From assembly GCA_016617855.1 (NCBI GenBank), contig JAECUM010004987.1, positions 97,001 through 161,000 of the forward strand: DNA of 64,000 nucleotides, read 5' to 3'. Positions within the stretch are counted from its first letter, which is position 1. The number at the start of each line of letters is the position of its first letter. The notes beneath the pieces were generated by a model, which had not been told where the DNA came from, did not search any database, and saw nothing but the letters and a program-made list of their open reading frames with translations. Positions 36,540-47,220 of this stretch are shown one piece after another. The position numbers and the translations under genes were made by a program. The DNA is from Megalonaias nervosa. Its lineage: Eukaryota; Mollusca; Bivalvia; Unionida; Unionidae.

Positions 36540-38110
36540 TCTATAATCGTTTACCCCTGAAGTCCCCGCTTGTCATTTGATCGTATCAGTACCTGTTAAT
36601 GCTGTTTATGTACGATGCCATGATCCGCTGTTGTCACGATACATTTCAGACTTACAAATCAGAACGGATGCCTGCTTGATTTACGAAGAGGAGAATTAAC
36701 GATAAGTTTGTATATAAGGTCTAAAGACATCTACTAGACCCGCGAGACGTAGTTCCGCCGGAGTTAACTCGAGAAAAAGTCTTTTCTTTTAGTGCTCATA
36801 CCGTATACGCTATAGCCCCCCCCCCTCCAATTTCTTTAGCTGTCTTACCTTAAGGTCATGATTGCTAACATCCGTGTCATGTAAATTTTCAATCGCAAAA
36901 TAATCGCATTGATATTTTCTTGATTCATTATATAATAGAAATATTTCTTTAATAGCACAAAAGGAGATAGCTAGGTCCAGGTGATGCCCATTATTAGCAT
37001 TTCCTGGGAGTATATATTTTATTTTATATACTGACATCTGCTACTGTAAACTGATGGTGCTCATATATTATTTACGTCCAGCAGACTTCTGTAATGATCA
37101 GCGCTAATTTATGCGCAGACACAACCCCCAGTGAACCCTTAGATTGCCAAACGACATCCTAGCAGGTCCAGAGGTGATCTAGATGACTTGACCTCCGAAG
37201 ATTATGATGTCTAGGTAGGTAAGTAGCACAGGTCGATCACATATACCAAGTTGAATTCCAAGATTATATTTACACCATCTCAGCCAAGCCCGGCTGTCTC
37301 TCTACTTAAACAGAAAGAAAATATTCTTTTTTCGTCTGTGGAGATTCGAACTTGTATTAATTTGACTATGTCATCGGTAGTCAGATGACTTAACGATTGC
37401 ACTATGGTTCATGTTTATATAAAGCATGTTCGGAACTAATATTTAAAGTTACAGCTGGGATAAACCAGCGAAAATCTCCCTCCTCCTTGTAGGTATAATA
37501 CAACCGCCATATGAAGTTCAGTCCGCTCACTGAATCATTAACTTGACGCGTGTATTATAGCTGTGTGGGTCTTTTAGCCCCCCCCCCCCCCAGTAACTAT
37601 ATACCTGTACATGTTGAGCTATTATATAGTGAGATCAATCTCTGGCAGACAGAGAGATTGGCTTCATAATTATCAAAGCCCAATCAGGTATACAGGTACA
37701 TATCACGAAGTCTGCAGTCAGACTAATGAATGAAAAACAGAGTTGTTTTTAAGGCGGAGCGCCGGTTTCCTTCCTGGGAATATGTGAATGGAGACTAAAG
37801 TCTCTACACATATAGACATACGAAAATTATGCGCTTAGAAATGCATCATTTTAAAACAACTCACCTTCTGATTTCGTATGTTAAAGCCATCACATACAGA
37901 CGTACAAGAAATCAAAACGGTCTATCCAGGCTTCCATTCATTAGACTGACTGAGCTATTTTTAAAATATTGGCGTGGCCTAAGGTGTATTGGGAGACAAA
38001 CAGAATTCATGTGTACTGTTTAGTCAGGGATTTTAGTCCCAGGAGAGTTTTCTCCCTTGATTGCAAGAGTCAGATACATGCGTGGTATAGGATAAGATTT
38101 CGGGAAGGAT
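36540..38110. other. No gene recognised apart from a SINE-like element
   Basis: Contains poly-C runs at 36,818-36,827 and 37,580-37,592 and the tRNA-like SINE head at 37,330-37,413. The rest is unassigned. Confidence 0.45.
37330..37413 (-). repeat. tRNA-derived SINE-like element
   Basis: On the minus strand, an A-box-like 'tagtgcaatcgttaagtc' is followed about 40 bases later by 'agttcgaatctcc', a B-box (GTTCGAATC). Spacing and order are those of an RNA polymerase III promoter in a tRNA-derived SINE. The acceptor stem does not close, so it is not a functional tRNA gene. Confidence 0.5.
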
Positions 38111-38112
38111 GC

Positions 38113-38116
<4 letters not shown>

Positions 38117-38202
<86 letters not shown>

Positions 38203-38211
38203 CTCCAACCA

Positions 38212-38242
<31 letters not shown>
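38117..38242. repeat. (AT)n microsatellite, two blocks
   Basis: AT dinucleotide at 38,117-38,201 and 38,213-38,242, split by 'aactccaaccagc'. Confidence 0.97.
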
Positions 38243-38247
<5 letters not shown>

Positions 38248-38360
38248 TGAAATCTTATTTTTTATTATATCACATCGAAAATGTTCACTTGGTTATACCA
38301 TTTGCGACAAGTTGTATTGAATATAGATGAATATTAAAATATCTTCACCTGTCTGTAAAT

Positions 38361-38720
38361 TTACAGAGCTAAGTGACCGTGCATGTTTGCTATAATTAGC
38401 AGCATTTCCTTTAAAACTATTCTCTGCGTAATAATCTGAAGATTTCCTAAAGATGTATCAAGTTTATTGCCATTAACGTGATCAACAACAAAACCGTCTT
38501 TGATCAGGTCATTGAAGCACTCATAAATAAATCTATAGAAGAGATGATTTCTATTCGGAACGTTCTGCATTCTAGCGGTGATCATGAGATAACCGGCATT
38601 AATAGCAGAACCGACCGGTCTTTTTAGTCGACGGTTTCTGATTACAACAGCACGTTTTGCCTCATAATTATCAAAGATGGGATTCCTTCTGAATTCTTCG
38701 ACGGAATTTCCTTCTTCCAT
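38361..38720 (-). CDS. HNH homing-type endonuclease, 119 residues
   Basis: An intact frame. The motif 'FVVDHVNGNKLDTSLGNLQII' (quoted in part) is the HNH active-site core: D-H, then N-G-N-K-L-D, then N-L. The N-terminal half ('RNRRLKRPVGSAINAGYLMITAR') is the beta-strand region that precedes the core in HNH_3-type enzymes. These small nucleases nick DNA and spread as free-standing homing genes in phages and large DNA viruses. It is antisense to, and lies between, the helicase-like fragment and polymerase 2. A second decayed copy follows at 38,880-39,135. The intact frame may mean recent origin or selection. Confidence 0.75.
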   Translation of the reverse strand: MEEGNSVEEFRRNPIFDNYEAKRAVVIRNRRLKRPVGSAINAGYLMITARMQNVPNRNHLFYRFIYECFNDLIKDGFVVDHVNGNKLDTSLGNLQIITQRIVLKEMLLIIANMHGHLAL

Positions 38721-38879
38721 TTGTGCAGTATATATCTTTTGTCTAAACTAGTAATCTCATTTTACTAAAAGAATATTAACGATTTGTCGGATCGCTTATT
38801 TTCCAATCTATAGTACTAGCACTCCCGGAGCTAGATCCGGAGGCAATTGTGGTAGAAAATCTACTGAGATAATTCTTAG

Positions 38880-39135
38880 CCGTTAACGTGATCAACAACA
38901 AAACCGTCTTTGATCAGGCCATTAAAGCACAGATAAACAAATCTATGTGAGAGATAATTTATATTTGGACCGCTCTGCGTTCTAGCTGTGACCATGAGAT
39001 AACCATAATTAATAACAGAACCGACCGGTCCTTTTAGTCGACGGTTTCTGATTACACCAGCGCGATTTGCCTGATAATTAGCAAAGATGGGATGCCTTTT
39101 GAATTACTCGACGGTGTTTCCTTGCTCCATTTAAT
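38880..39135 (-). pseudogene. Truncated second copy of the HNH endonuclease
   Basis: The same protein start (MEQGN-V-E, then a stop where copy 1 has E) and the same body up to 'FVVDHVNG'. There the sequence runs into a stop and into a flank it shares with copy 1 ('ctcccggagcta..tccgg.ggc.at'). The NKLD half of the active site is missing. The ~450-bp unit therefore arose by tandem duplication, with the breakpoint inside the gene. Confidence 0.75.
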
Positions 39136-39403
39136 TAGTATATATCTCTTGTCTAAATTAATAATCTCATAGTGCTAAAAACAATATAACCTATTGGTCA
39201 GACTGATGGTGATCTAATCATGTATTTTCCCATCTCCAGTGCTAGCACTCCCGGAGCTAGCTCCGGGGGCGATAGTGGTAGCAAATCTACTGAGATAATC
39301 CTTAGAATCCTTTATTGAACCGCATTCGTATGGTTTTGGCCCTAAAAACTACCACGTTGAATACTTTGATGATGCTAGCCACATAAATTGTAGTAACATA
39401 GTT

Positions 39404-41653
39404 TTGAACATGGAGTTATTGGTCCAATCATCAGCCACTGGAAACTATTTTTTGCTCGTGAATCCATTATATATTAATCTAAGTAGACAATACATTAGAA
39501 GATATATTTGCCTTAATTTTATAATGGAGGAGTTTGAAAGCTTAGCTACGATCAAGAATTTTCAATCTAGATTCGATTTTGACAAATAAACCGATAACAG
39601 AAAGCGCTCCACAGTACCAAATCTGCTGTTAAATAATCGTGTCCGTGAAGCCAAGAAAGAGTTTAGCAACGATAAAGCAGCGCATGTTTGGTCAACATTC
39701 AGAATTAGACAAGACGATATTTCTGGTGCTAGTCACCAGATTGATGTTACAATGTATGACCAACGAGCACGGACGATTATCAATTCTCTTGACGATGGAT
39801 CGCTAGTGATTCAAAGAGACTTTTTAGAATAAAATTTATCGTTGCAGTCGCTGATGTTGCGATCGCTAGCGATGGTGGTGACGTTGACGATGACATAATA
39901 TGGATTATCAGTGACAAACGTGACCCTGTTCGGGAATCACAACTTCGTCAGGGTGTTGATACGTTAAGTATAAGTTCCAAACCAGGGATGTTGATGGGTA
40001 TTGGCAAGCCATATTATGAGCGAGCATATATTGTGACGGCAGTTGTTTACTCGATTTATCCATTGAATGATGAACCTGATATTGATGCTCTTCGACCGAT
40101 GAGAGGTGCAAGAAATAGTGTTTTGATTGCTAGCTTCGGACGTAAGTCCTGGGATCGTCTAAACTGTGTTGCCGAAAGAATTACAGAACATTTCATGAAT
40201 TCGTTATGAGGAAATGGCCTACCAGATCTGCGACGCAAAACAATCAACAAATGAGCTGAAGGTGTAAGAGAAAATGGAGCCACGATAAAAGATATCTCTG
40301 AGTTGAAAAAGAAATTAAAATTCCCAATACAAGGAAGGACAAAAACTGGCGAGACTTTATACACACCAAAATATACGTTGAGAGGAGCTCCAGCAATAAT
40401 AATTGACCATAACGCTCACGCATGGACCACGAGTAAATGAAAATTTCCGCCCAGATAAAATGTTAAATTTTACCGAGGTGATATGTTTAATTTTATCATG
40501 AATAATCAGTAAGCGCGACCCTCTGTCAGTATTCCTGTTTCAAAGCGATGAAGACAGCGGATTTGATCAGTTCGTATCATCGTCTGGTGAACTTTATCGT
40601 ACAGAATATTTGTGTGGGCAAACGACTAAGGTTGCTCTAAAATGCACCAATGATATGGATGTGATAAATGATTTGTTAAATAATCGTTTTACAGTTTCAT
40701 ATGTCGTTGCTCATTTTGCTCAGAAGATAAATTCATGGAAATCAACACCCAGGGAATTTCTTGAGGATAATAAAAGTTCGTGTGTCGAATACGGACATGG
40801 TGGGCTCTGGAACACCAAATATGATTATAGAAATTTAATTTCGGTTGATCTGGTTGCACGTTTTCCTGGAAGCTTTCTTGGGATGTTAGAACGCAAGCCT
40901 TATTTTGAGAGATTCGGACGTCCGACGCATGAAATGACCAGGGTTGCGATAAATGACCCACTATTTGATTTTGATGTTACAGAATTCGCTGAGAATGGAT
41001 CTTCTGAATTTGCTAAGAATGCTGATCCGGTCATTCCTGCCTGGTTTGGTCGTCACTTTAACAAACCAGATCCGAAAGAAGGAGGAAAAAGTGAATGTGG
41101 TTGGGCTGCAATAGTGCTACTGAGATCTATGCTTGATGCGGAGATATTATTATCGCTGAGAGTGAGTGAGGCAATAATTTCATATAGACCACAAACCGAG
41201 ATTTGGATGCCAAAACCAGAAAGCAACGACAGCACGGCAGATACTACCGCGAATATATCATTTGACAACGATATCGGTCGAAAAAGTATTGGTAAATTTA
41301 CACATGGAGCATCGTCGGACAATAAGCGCCGTGGTGCAAGATTGATCATCAACGACGCAGAACTCGACTTTATAATTGCTGATACGACAGACAAAGGTGT
41401 ACTTGTGGATAGGAAACTCCTAAATCTACCAGATGGATCTATATTGGGAAAGATTATTAGCTACTATGGCGGTAATTCGCCACAGTTTACTCCTTTAAGA
41501 TCTTCGATGCTTGCATATTTGTCAAACGACATGTTATCGATTACCAACCGATTTTCTAGGGAATCTGTCAGAGTCGCTACAGATTCATTTTATATAAGTC
41601 AGTCAAATATATGGCTGCTAGAAGAACTTCCTATAAGTCTCGGAGTTAACTAG
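39404..41653 (+). pseudogene. Second type of viral family B DNA polymerase (polymerase 2), long but broken
   Basis: The main open frame is 40,610-41,653 (347 residues). It contains 'NLISVDLVARFPGSFLGM' (motif A, first catalytic Asp), 'VIPAWFGRHF', 'RSSMLAYLSNDML' and 'SVRVATDSFYI' (motif C, T-D-S). The C terminus ends soon after motif C, shorter than relatives would be. Upstream frames (39,600-40,440) hold coding-looking pieces such as 'AAHVWSTFRIRQDDI', 'GKPYYERAYIVTAVVYSIYP' and 'APAIIIDHNAHAW', which fit the N-terminal and exonuclease part of the same protein, with stops and shifts. No terminal repeats were found. The order of motifs differs from polymerases 1 and 3. Confidence 0.65.
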
Positions 41654-42349
41654 CACCTAGGGGCATTAGCGAGTAAAACATGAGCGGATACCTGATGTTA
41701 CTGCACTATGAAATTCTTTGCCAGGATCAACCTGTAGCAAATGTGGCTATTGCAGGCCGCCTGACCGCCCAAATCCACGTTGATAAATTCGTTCAAACGC
41801 GGCTGCTGCCTCAGTTGCTGTTTTAGTTGATGGCGGCTCAGCTTATTTTTACCTACTAGCAACGTCGACAACTGTCAACGCTATTGGTATGTGTGCGCTT
41901 GACGTTTACTTTTGATAGCGTGTCATTGGGTAAAACCAAAATATCTGCCTGATGAACTTCGTTAGGAGTGCTAACATCAAACATCAAACCGTCCGTATTT
42001 AATTTTTTAGGTGGTAGTAGATAAATTTTCCATATTGCCCATCGGGCTAACCAAACTGCTGAACCTTACGCGCGACACCTGCTGAATCAGCGAGCTTGCT
42101 AATCGCTGCTCTACCCCACAAGTATCTTCTTGGACTATAATAAATTGAGTTCATTATTATAATTATGGACAATTAATTGCTGGCCCAAAGGTTTAAGCCC
42201 GGGAGCGTTAGCTCCCACCGCTAACTTACCACTCATCGCCAATCATGTCAGCCAATTGGCGAGCAAATCTCTTATAGATTTATTTTTACAGGCTTCAACG
42301 TGTGAATCAACTTGACTTCTGCAAAAAATCGTTGTTGTAGATCCTGATT
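41654..42349. other. No gene recognised with certainty
   Basis: Possible continuation of the phospholipase-like frame on the minus strand ('KNKSIRDLLANWLT', 42,290-42,240). Otherwise unassigned. Confidence 0.4.
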
Positions 42350-42562
42350 TTTGTACGAAATTGGCACTCTTGATCAGTCGCACTCACTGGATATTCCCCT
42401 GGTTTTGGTTGATTTTTTCGTCGAGTCTAACATCAAGCTGAGTACCAGGACCACAGTAATTATATCCCAGAAGACGTGTCTCACCAGGATGCTTAGTCCA
42501 TGGAGCTCCTGGTAATTTTCCGAGTGCCCTGGCGATATCACCTCCCTTTGACGTTTAGCCGA
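42350..42562 (-). pseudogene. Phospholipase A2-like (parvovirus capsid VP1 unique-region type) fragment
   Basis: A minus-strand frame from about 42,560 reads 'GGDIARALGKLPGAPW' and then 'LLGYNYCGPGTQLDVRL'. A 1-base shift then gives 'PVSATDQECQF'. Y-x-GPG-x-x-LD is the calcium-binding loop, and D-x-x-C opens the catalytic helix of the viral phospholipase A2 family, where H-D should follow. Here that pair is not present. In parvoviruses and some Polinton-like elements this enzyme breaches the endosomal membrane during entry. It lies in the virus-like block next to an ATPase-like fragment. Dead. Confidence 0.6.
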
Positions 42563-42781
42563 CCTTAACTGCGGACGACACAAATTTATATCTTTTTATA
42601 CCACAATTCACGTAGGTACCTGTAAGTACCTGGAGACTATCGCCAGGTCGACGATTCTTTGCCATTTTGAAGAAAATAGTTGCTGTTTTTAGTCCACTAG
42701 TATCAATCACTGCTTTACATCGAACACGCTATAAACCCATGTTCCTCAGCAACGCGAGAGCAGGAACCAGTTAAGCATCAT

Positions 42782-43099
42782 CCGCCATTGCCAAACGCTA
42801 TTCGTGCCATTATCATTGGTCTTTCTGGGTCTAGTAAAACTCAATTGCTACTCAACCTGATAATGAGATGACTCAAATGGAACGAGCTTTATTTAGATGA
42901 AAAATTCGTAGATGACCAACGATGCTATAATGTTCTTTACGAATCTAATGAAAATGCAAAGGATTTGGAAAACAACAACTACGGTGACGGTGACGTCATT
43001 GAATTTATCGCTGATATCCATCATGCACCATTAGTCGATGATCTTGACGGGGAGGGGGAGGGGCGAGGACCAACCGATGTCTCGGGTCATGAATGTTGA
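42782..43099 (+). pseudogene. P-loop ATPase fragment, packaging-ATPase-like
   Basis: The frame gives 'AIRAIIIGLSGSSKTQLLLNLI', a Walker A motif (G-x-SGSSKT), then one TGA stop at 42,869. An acidic stretch follows, ending at 43,099. The pattern of hydrophobic strand, P-loop, LLLNLI helix and acidic insert resembles A32/FtsK-type genome-packaging ATPases of Polintons and large DNA viruses. No Walker B is readable; other P-loop families cannot be excluded. Confidence 0.4.
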
Positions 43100-43435
43100 C
43101 GTCCATGAAAATTTGACACACAAGGTCAAGGGGGGATAAGTGGTGGCTAATTAACAGGTTAGAGCCTTTTGTTTATCTTTCTGGACCTTACAAGTCACTC
43201 CGTAGACGCGTTGATTATAACAAATGGGACCTTCCTAATAGTGGTCTGTTCATCCTCCTTGCTGATATTGTTGTTATTGTTATTATATTGGCTATATATG
43301 TTCTAAAAAACAAAAAAAAAACAAAACAAAAAACAAAAACGCTAGCAACACAAGCGACAAAGTCACTTTATAGTCTGAAGACTATTGGCTTGGTAAACTG
43401 GCTACAAAAGCTCTGTTCTAAATATTCGATTCTTA

Positions 43436-43770
43436 AATAGCACCAAGTTTGATTTATGGTTCGGAAGTCTTGGGTTTCCACAAAGCAGTTGACGTTGAAG
43501 TTGTACATACGTCATTTTGCTACTGTATTATTTGTATTACAAAACACGCACCAAATGCTTTTACTATAATTAACTGGGTAGCATACCAATGCAAGTAGTA
43601 ACAGACATAAGAATTTTAAATTACTAATTCAAATTATTAATGATTATAACTAATGATAGATATCCAAAACAAGGCTATAACATACAGTTGACATTTGGCG
43701 AACACTGTTGGGTGAATCACAAGGGCTCATATCGTTACTTACAATGTAACTGTCAATCATACATATATTA
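43436..43770 (+). mobile_element. LINE tail fragment, copy B
   Basis: Matches 26,825-27,155 in the same orientation, starting at 'ccaa.tttgatttatgg.tcgga' and extending past the coding part. More disrupted than copy A. Confidence 0.65.
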
Positions 43771-44159
43771 TTTTATGCTACATGTATGACTTACGGTTAA
43801 ATTGTAAGCAACGATAAGGGCCCCTGTGGGGTGAATAAAGTTAGGAATCTACTGTTTTCATACGGAATAGGATAAATTTGTGTTAATCAAGGGCTGGGAG
43901 GTGAGATCGTCTTTTTATCATTTTGTTTTAAAAAAAAAACTCTTTTTTATTATATTTAAATAACGTGGTAAAGCTCTTTTTCAACAAGAAATAAATGGAG
44001 CGCTAAATTCAATGGATAGATTACACCTTTTAATAGGATCCGAAACAGCTTTTAGTTGTCAATACTATATAGATTATTTCAAGGCAGGTATAGTCGCAAA
44101 TAACTACATGCGTGAAGGAAGGCTCTTTGTACAAGTTATAAGCAGGATAAAATAACACA

Positions 44160-44482
44160 CGGTGCTAAGACATGGGACCAGCAGCATCGATGTGGACCTT
44201 CAAGGTATCAACGGAAGGCGCTGTAATGACTGTCGCTGGCAAGCAGTTACAAAGACGGATGCCTGTGGAGAAGTTCTTATATGCGTCCACGAAACAGTAT
44301 GGTACCCTGTGTCTGTTGGCATAGCTTCTGGTTCATGCTTTCACGGGGATCAAGTACCCTCTTATAGGTATTTAGACCAGTTGGTTAATGTTCCGGTAAA
44401 TCATGATGACCTTCTTCTGTTGATATCGTCTTCTCAAGCCTTCCCACTGAAGGTCGTTAAGTATGGTTGTGACGCTAGTGGT

Positions 44483-44527
<45 letters not shown>

Positions 44528-44671
44528 TTGGACTTTTAACGTAGCTTTAAAAAAGTTCTGAGTCATATTGCTACGATATCTGCAGTATGGCAGTTTAGCT
44601 ACTGGTTCGTCGACAGTCGCTGTGACAAAATCTTGCTGTCCGCCTTTGAATTCTTTCTTGTTTGGCTGCAT
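44160..44671 (-). pseudogene. Non-LTR retrotransposon C-terminal fragment
   Basis: The minus-strand piece 44,470-44,375 reads 'SVTTILNDLQWEGLRRRYQQKKVIMIYRNINQLV' (in part). The pattern S-V-T-x-(M/I)-L-x-x-L-x-W-x-x-L-x-x-R-R, then the aliphatic 'MIYR' block, is typical of the region after the reverse transcriptase in CR1/Jockey-like LINEs. The following frames are broken, and a (TG)n tract at 44,487-44,524 interrupts the upstream side. Confidence 0.6.
44487..44524. repeat. (TG)n microsatellite
   Basis: About 38 bases of GT dinucleotide inside the LINE fragment. Confidence 0.95.
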
Positions 44672-45024
44672 TGGTTTTGGAACACATGCTTGCTCTACTA
44701 TTTGTAATTGTAAACATGTTGAAACATTTGAATCTGATTACAGTCGCACTTCCCGTTCATATACCATACATTTTGTATTAACAGTAAATATTTTCCATTA
44801 TTCTAAGTTTAAAACGTCTTTGTAATTATAAAGCCGTGATGTTAATTGACTTACTTACTAGATATTATATTTGCATAAGAACATAAGCAAACAGACAAAG
44901 AAAACCTGTCAAAATCTTGTGTATTTATTCTTCTAGTATAAAATATTTTATTTACTTTGCGCGCCTTTGCCTTGTTTTATTCCTCCTCTCGATCCGTTGT
45001 TTTCACGTGACCTCAGTAGTGAAA

Positions 45025-45260
45025 GGGGACGATATAGCGATAATGAGACTTTAGTGTAAAAAATGGGTGTTTGCCTAATGGCGACAAGGGGATTTTAACA
45101 AGGGAATTTAGAATGGGTAGGAATGTATAGCGACAAGGTGAAAATGAAACATAGCGACAAATGAAATTGAACATAGCGGCAAGGGATTGGGACTGTATAG
45201 CGACAAGGGATTGGGTCTGTATGGCGACAAAGGGAATTGAACTTAGGGTTTATCTAGCTA
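45025..45260. repeat. Polinton-like subterminal tandem repeats (left end)
   Basis: The unit 'tatagcgacaaggga.ttggg' and variants recur about six times ('agcgacaag' at about 45,131, 45,157, 45,199 and on; also 'ggcgacaag'). Related in inverse orientation to the 25.97-26.2 kb region. A true terminus is not visible. Confidence 0.65.
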
Positions 45261-45293
45261 CAAGGGAATGAGACACTTACATGCATGCATACG

Positions 45294-45387
45294 TACATAC
45301 ATACGTACATACATGCATGCATCCCTACTTACATGCATGCGTGCATACATGCATACGTATACACACACACATACATACATACATACA

Positions 45388-45418
<31 letters not shown>
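45294..45418. repeat. (ACAT)n microsatellite
   Basis: ACAT/GCAT tetranucleotide array between the subterminal repeats and the short gene. Confidence 0.95.
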
Positions 45419-45485
45419 GCAAACAATTACACAATAGACAAAAATGGTTTTGCTTTTGGCAAGAGAAAATAGATATCTTTTCGAG

Positions 45486-45501
45486 ACATATGAAAAGGGC
45501 C
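45486..45501 (-). promoter_or_regulatory. Decayed histone-type 3' stem-loop
   Basis: On the minus strand, 23 bases after the stop of the short gene, CAAAGGCCCT-TTTC is followed by ATATGT where AGGGCC would complete the stem. The left arm and loop are intact, the right arm is lost. The downstream purine element 'TCGAAAAGAT' (45,475-45,484) is identical to that at 25.59 kb. Confidence 0.6.
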
Positions 45502-45523
45502 TTTGATTTTCGTCTAATGGTTG

Positions 45524-45859
45524 TCATTCCTTCTTCTGCTCCACCAGTTTCTCATTTTGTCCAACACATTTTTCCTTTTCTTTCTTCCATTCTCCTTCTT
45601 CTCCTTTTCTCCTTCTCCTCATCCTCCTCCTCTTTTTTATTCTTCTCATTTTCTTCTTCTTTAAGCTTTTTAGGCTTTGATCTGTTCCTTTTCTTCCTAT
45701 TCCTCCTCCTCTTTTTCCTTTTAGTAATATGTCCTTCCCTCTCCTTAACTTAATAATATTCATCTTCAGTCGGTGGGGGCTATACCAACCATTCTCCATC
45801 ATGACTAGCATTTCTTTCATCATCCCAAGATCATTCACTACTTTTTGCAACTTCTGCAT
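45524..45859 (-). CDS. Short coiled-coil/basic protein of the Polinton-like family, copy 2
   Basis: A 111-residue open frame. Its N-terminal 45 residues match copy 1 at 25.2 kb (LQKVVNDLGMMKEML, YSPHRLKM, RRGKDILL). The rest is Lys/Arg-rich and ends 'NEKLVEQKKE', as in copy 1 'NKKLVEE'. It follows the conserved TATA/initiator promoter and is followed by a damaged histone-type 3' hairpin. Function unknown; likely an early or accessory protein of the element that works with nucleic acid (inference). Confidence 0.6.
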   Translation of the reverse strand: MQKLQKVVNDLGMMKEMLVMMENGWYSPHRLKMNIIKLRRGKDILLKGKRGGGIGRKGTDQSLKSLKKKKMRRIKKRRRMRRRRKGEEGEWKKEKEKCVGQNEKLVEQKKE

Positions 45860-45899
45860 TTTCTATAAATTGTTGCTCCTTATCTTTGTTATTCAATGT

Positions 45900-45985
45900 T
45901 GAATGGCGCCAATGACGAACGCTACTCTTTATATACATCAAGCATGGACGTGAAACAAAACATCCTCTCTCACCAACTACACATA
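45900..45985 (-). promoter_or_regulatory. Conserved promoter block, copy 2
   Basis: Minus strand: 'ggatgttttg.ttcacgtcc.tgcttga.gtatataaa', then 'agcgttcgtcattggcgccattcaac'. The TATA box is at 45,928-45,936. Nearly the same as 25,081-25,150. Confidence 0.7.
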
Positions 45986-46405
45986 TCACATACCAAACAA
46001 TTCACAGAGATTAGAGTGCTAACCTAAAAGTAAATTTGTATACTAACCAACAGAGTAATACCAACAAAATCAACAATAGTTCATACTAACAAATAGTGGA
46101 GAAAGATATCTTTTTATTTAAATAACACACCATCACCTACAATAACACCAGGCAAGTGAGTAAATCTTTATAGTCACACTACTCTACATTCACATACAAC
46201 AAAAGCTCATGCGAATAGGGGCAATGTTTTTTTCTTATGGAAAAAAAGACACACACACAATTACATCAGAAAAGGAGTCAGTGTTTACGGTTACACTACT
46301 CCACTTTCACACAAAACAAACACTCATTAGTGTAGGGACATGTTTCTTTTTCGTTAGGGAAAACAAGACAAATACACTCACACATATACATACTACCAGC
46401 AAGCA

Positions 46406-46990
46406 CTAATATTTAACTGGCAACGTGATCAGTCTCTCTTTTCTGAGGAGGGCTGTCTTTTGAACTCCAAATTCACCTGGATAATGGCGGCACCTTCCAG
46501 ATCGGGTACCACGCACACAACGCCGATTCCAATTTTTCTCCCAATTTATGCGCGTGGTTGGGAGTGCGGAGGCAGTTTGATTGGCTTCACTATCCCATTC
46601 CTCAGTTTGTGGAATAGTGAAGACTTCTCTCCTTTGTCTATTCGAAACCATTGAATGTTGAGGTCTATGCGGATCCCACTCTTGCCGCTGCCTCTCCAAT
46701 TCCTCATTCCAGTTTTCTGTCTGGGGGACAGAGACTCTCGGTACTGGTTGTGGCTGTGACTGACGCTGTGGTGGTGATGGCATCCTCACTTCAGGTTTTA
46801 CCTCACATATTTGCCTTAGAAGGAAGTGAGGCAAAATTACTTTCTTCTTTTCCTTCTCTTTTTTCTTTTTCTTCTCCTCCTCTTCCTCAATCATGACACT
46901 TATATCGCCTCCATGGCCAGCTTCATACGGGTATACTCCAGTTGCATTTGGAGTTCTAACAGCTTTGAAATCCTGCTCATTTTTGATGTT
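46406..46990 (-). pseudogene. Coiled-coil accessory protein of the Polinton-like element
   Basis: The ATG at about 46,988 opens 'MSRISKLLELQMQLEYTRMK', which stops after 26 codons. A 1-base shift leads into the long frame 46,894-46,406 with a Glu/Lys-rich coil, a Pro/Gln-rich middle and 'WDPHRP' and 'RTRSGRCRHYPGEF' parts. Start, length and promoter (47,001-47,095) resemble the short gene, so it may be a diverged paralog. I do not recognise a domain. Confidence 0.45.
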
Positions 46991-47000
46991 GACTAGTCAA

Positions 47001-47095
47001 CGTTGCGTAGCAAGACTGACGAACGCTCCGAACAATGCTCACACGACAATAAAAAACATGGAAAGCGCGGACCTAAAAGAAACACTCACTTTCAC
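47001..47095 (-). promoter_or_regulatory. Conserved promoter block, copy 3 (diverged)
   Basis: Minus strand: 'tccgcgctttccatgttttttattg', then 'ggagcgttcgtcagtcttgc'. The initiator GCGTTCGTCA is exact; the TATA element is degenerate (tttttatt). Confidence 0.5.
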
Positions 47096-47146
47096 TTTTT
47101 TCCTACAAACACACTTTATTTCCATCCATACATATAATCCTAAAAT

Positions 47147-47220
47147 ACACACACACATACACACACACACACATACACACACACACACACACACACAGAC
47201 ACACACACAGACACACACAT
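47147..47220. repeat. (CA)n microsatellite
   Basis: About 74 bases of CA dinucleotide with occasional t or g. Confidence 0.95.

Noticed and set aside
42050..42120. tRNA-like string on the minus strand (ggtagagcagcg...)
   Set aside because: No proper B box (GTTCGA) and no closing acceptor stem.
43300..43340. A-rich run as a possible retroelement poly-A tail
   Set aside because: No recognisable element body directly upstream, and the run is interrupted by C residues.
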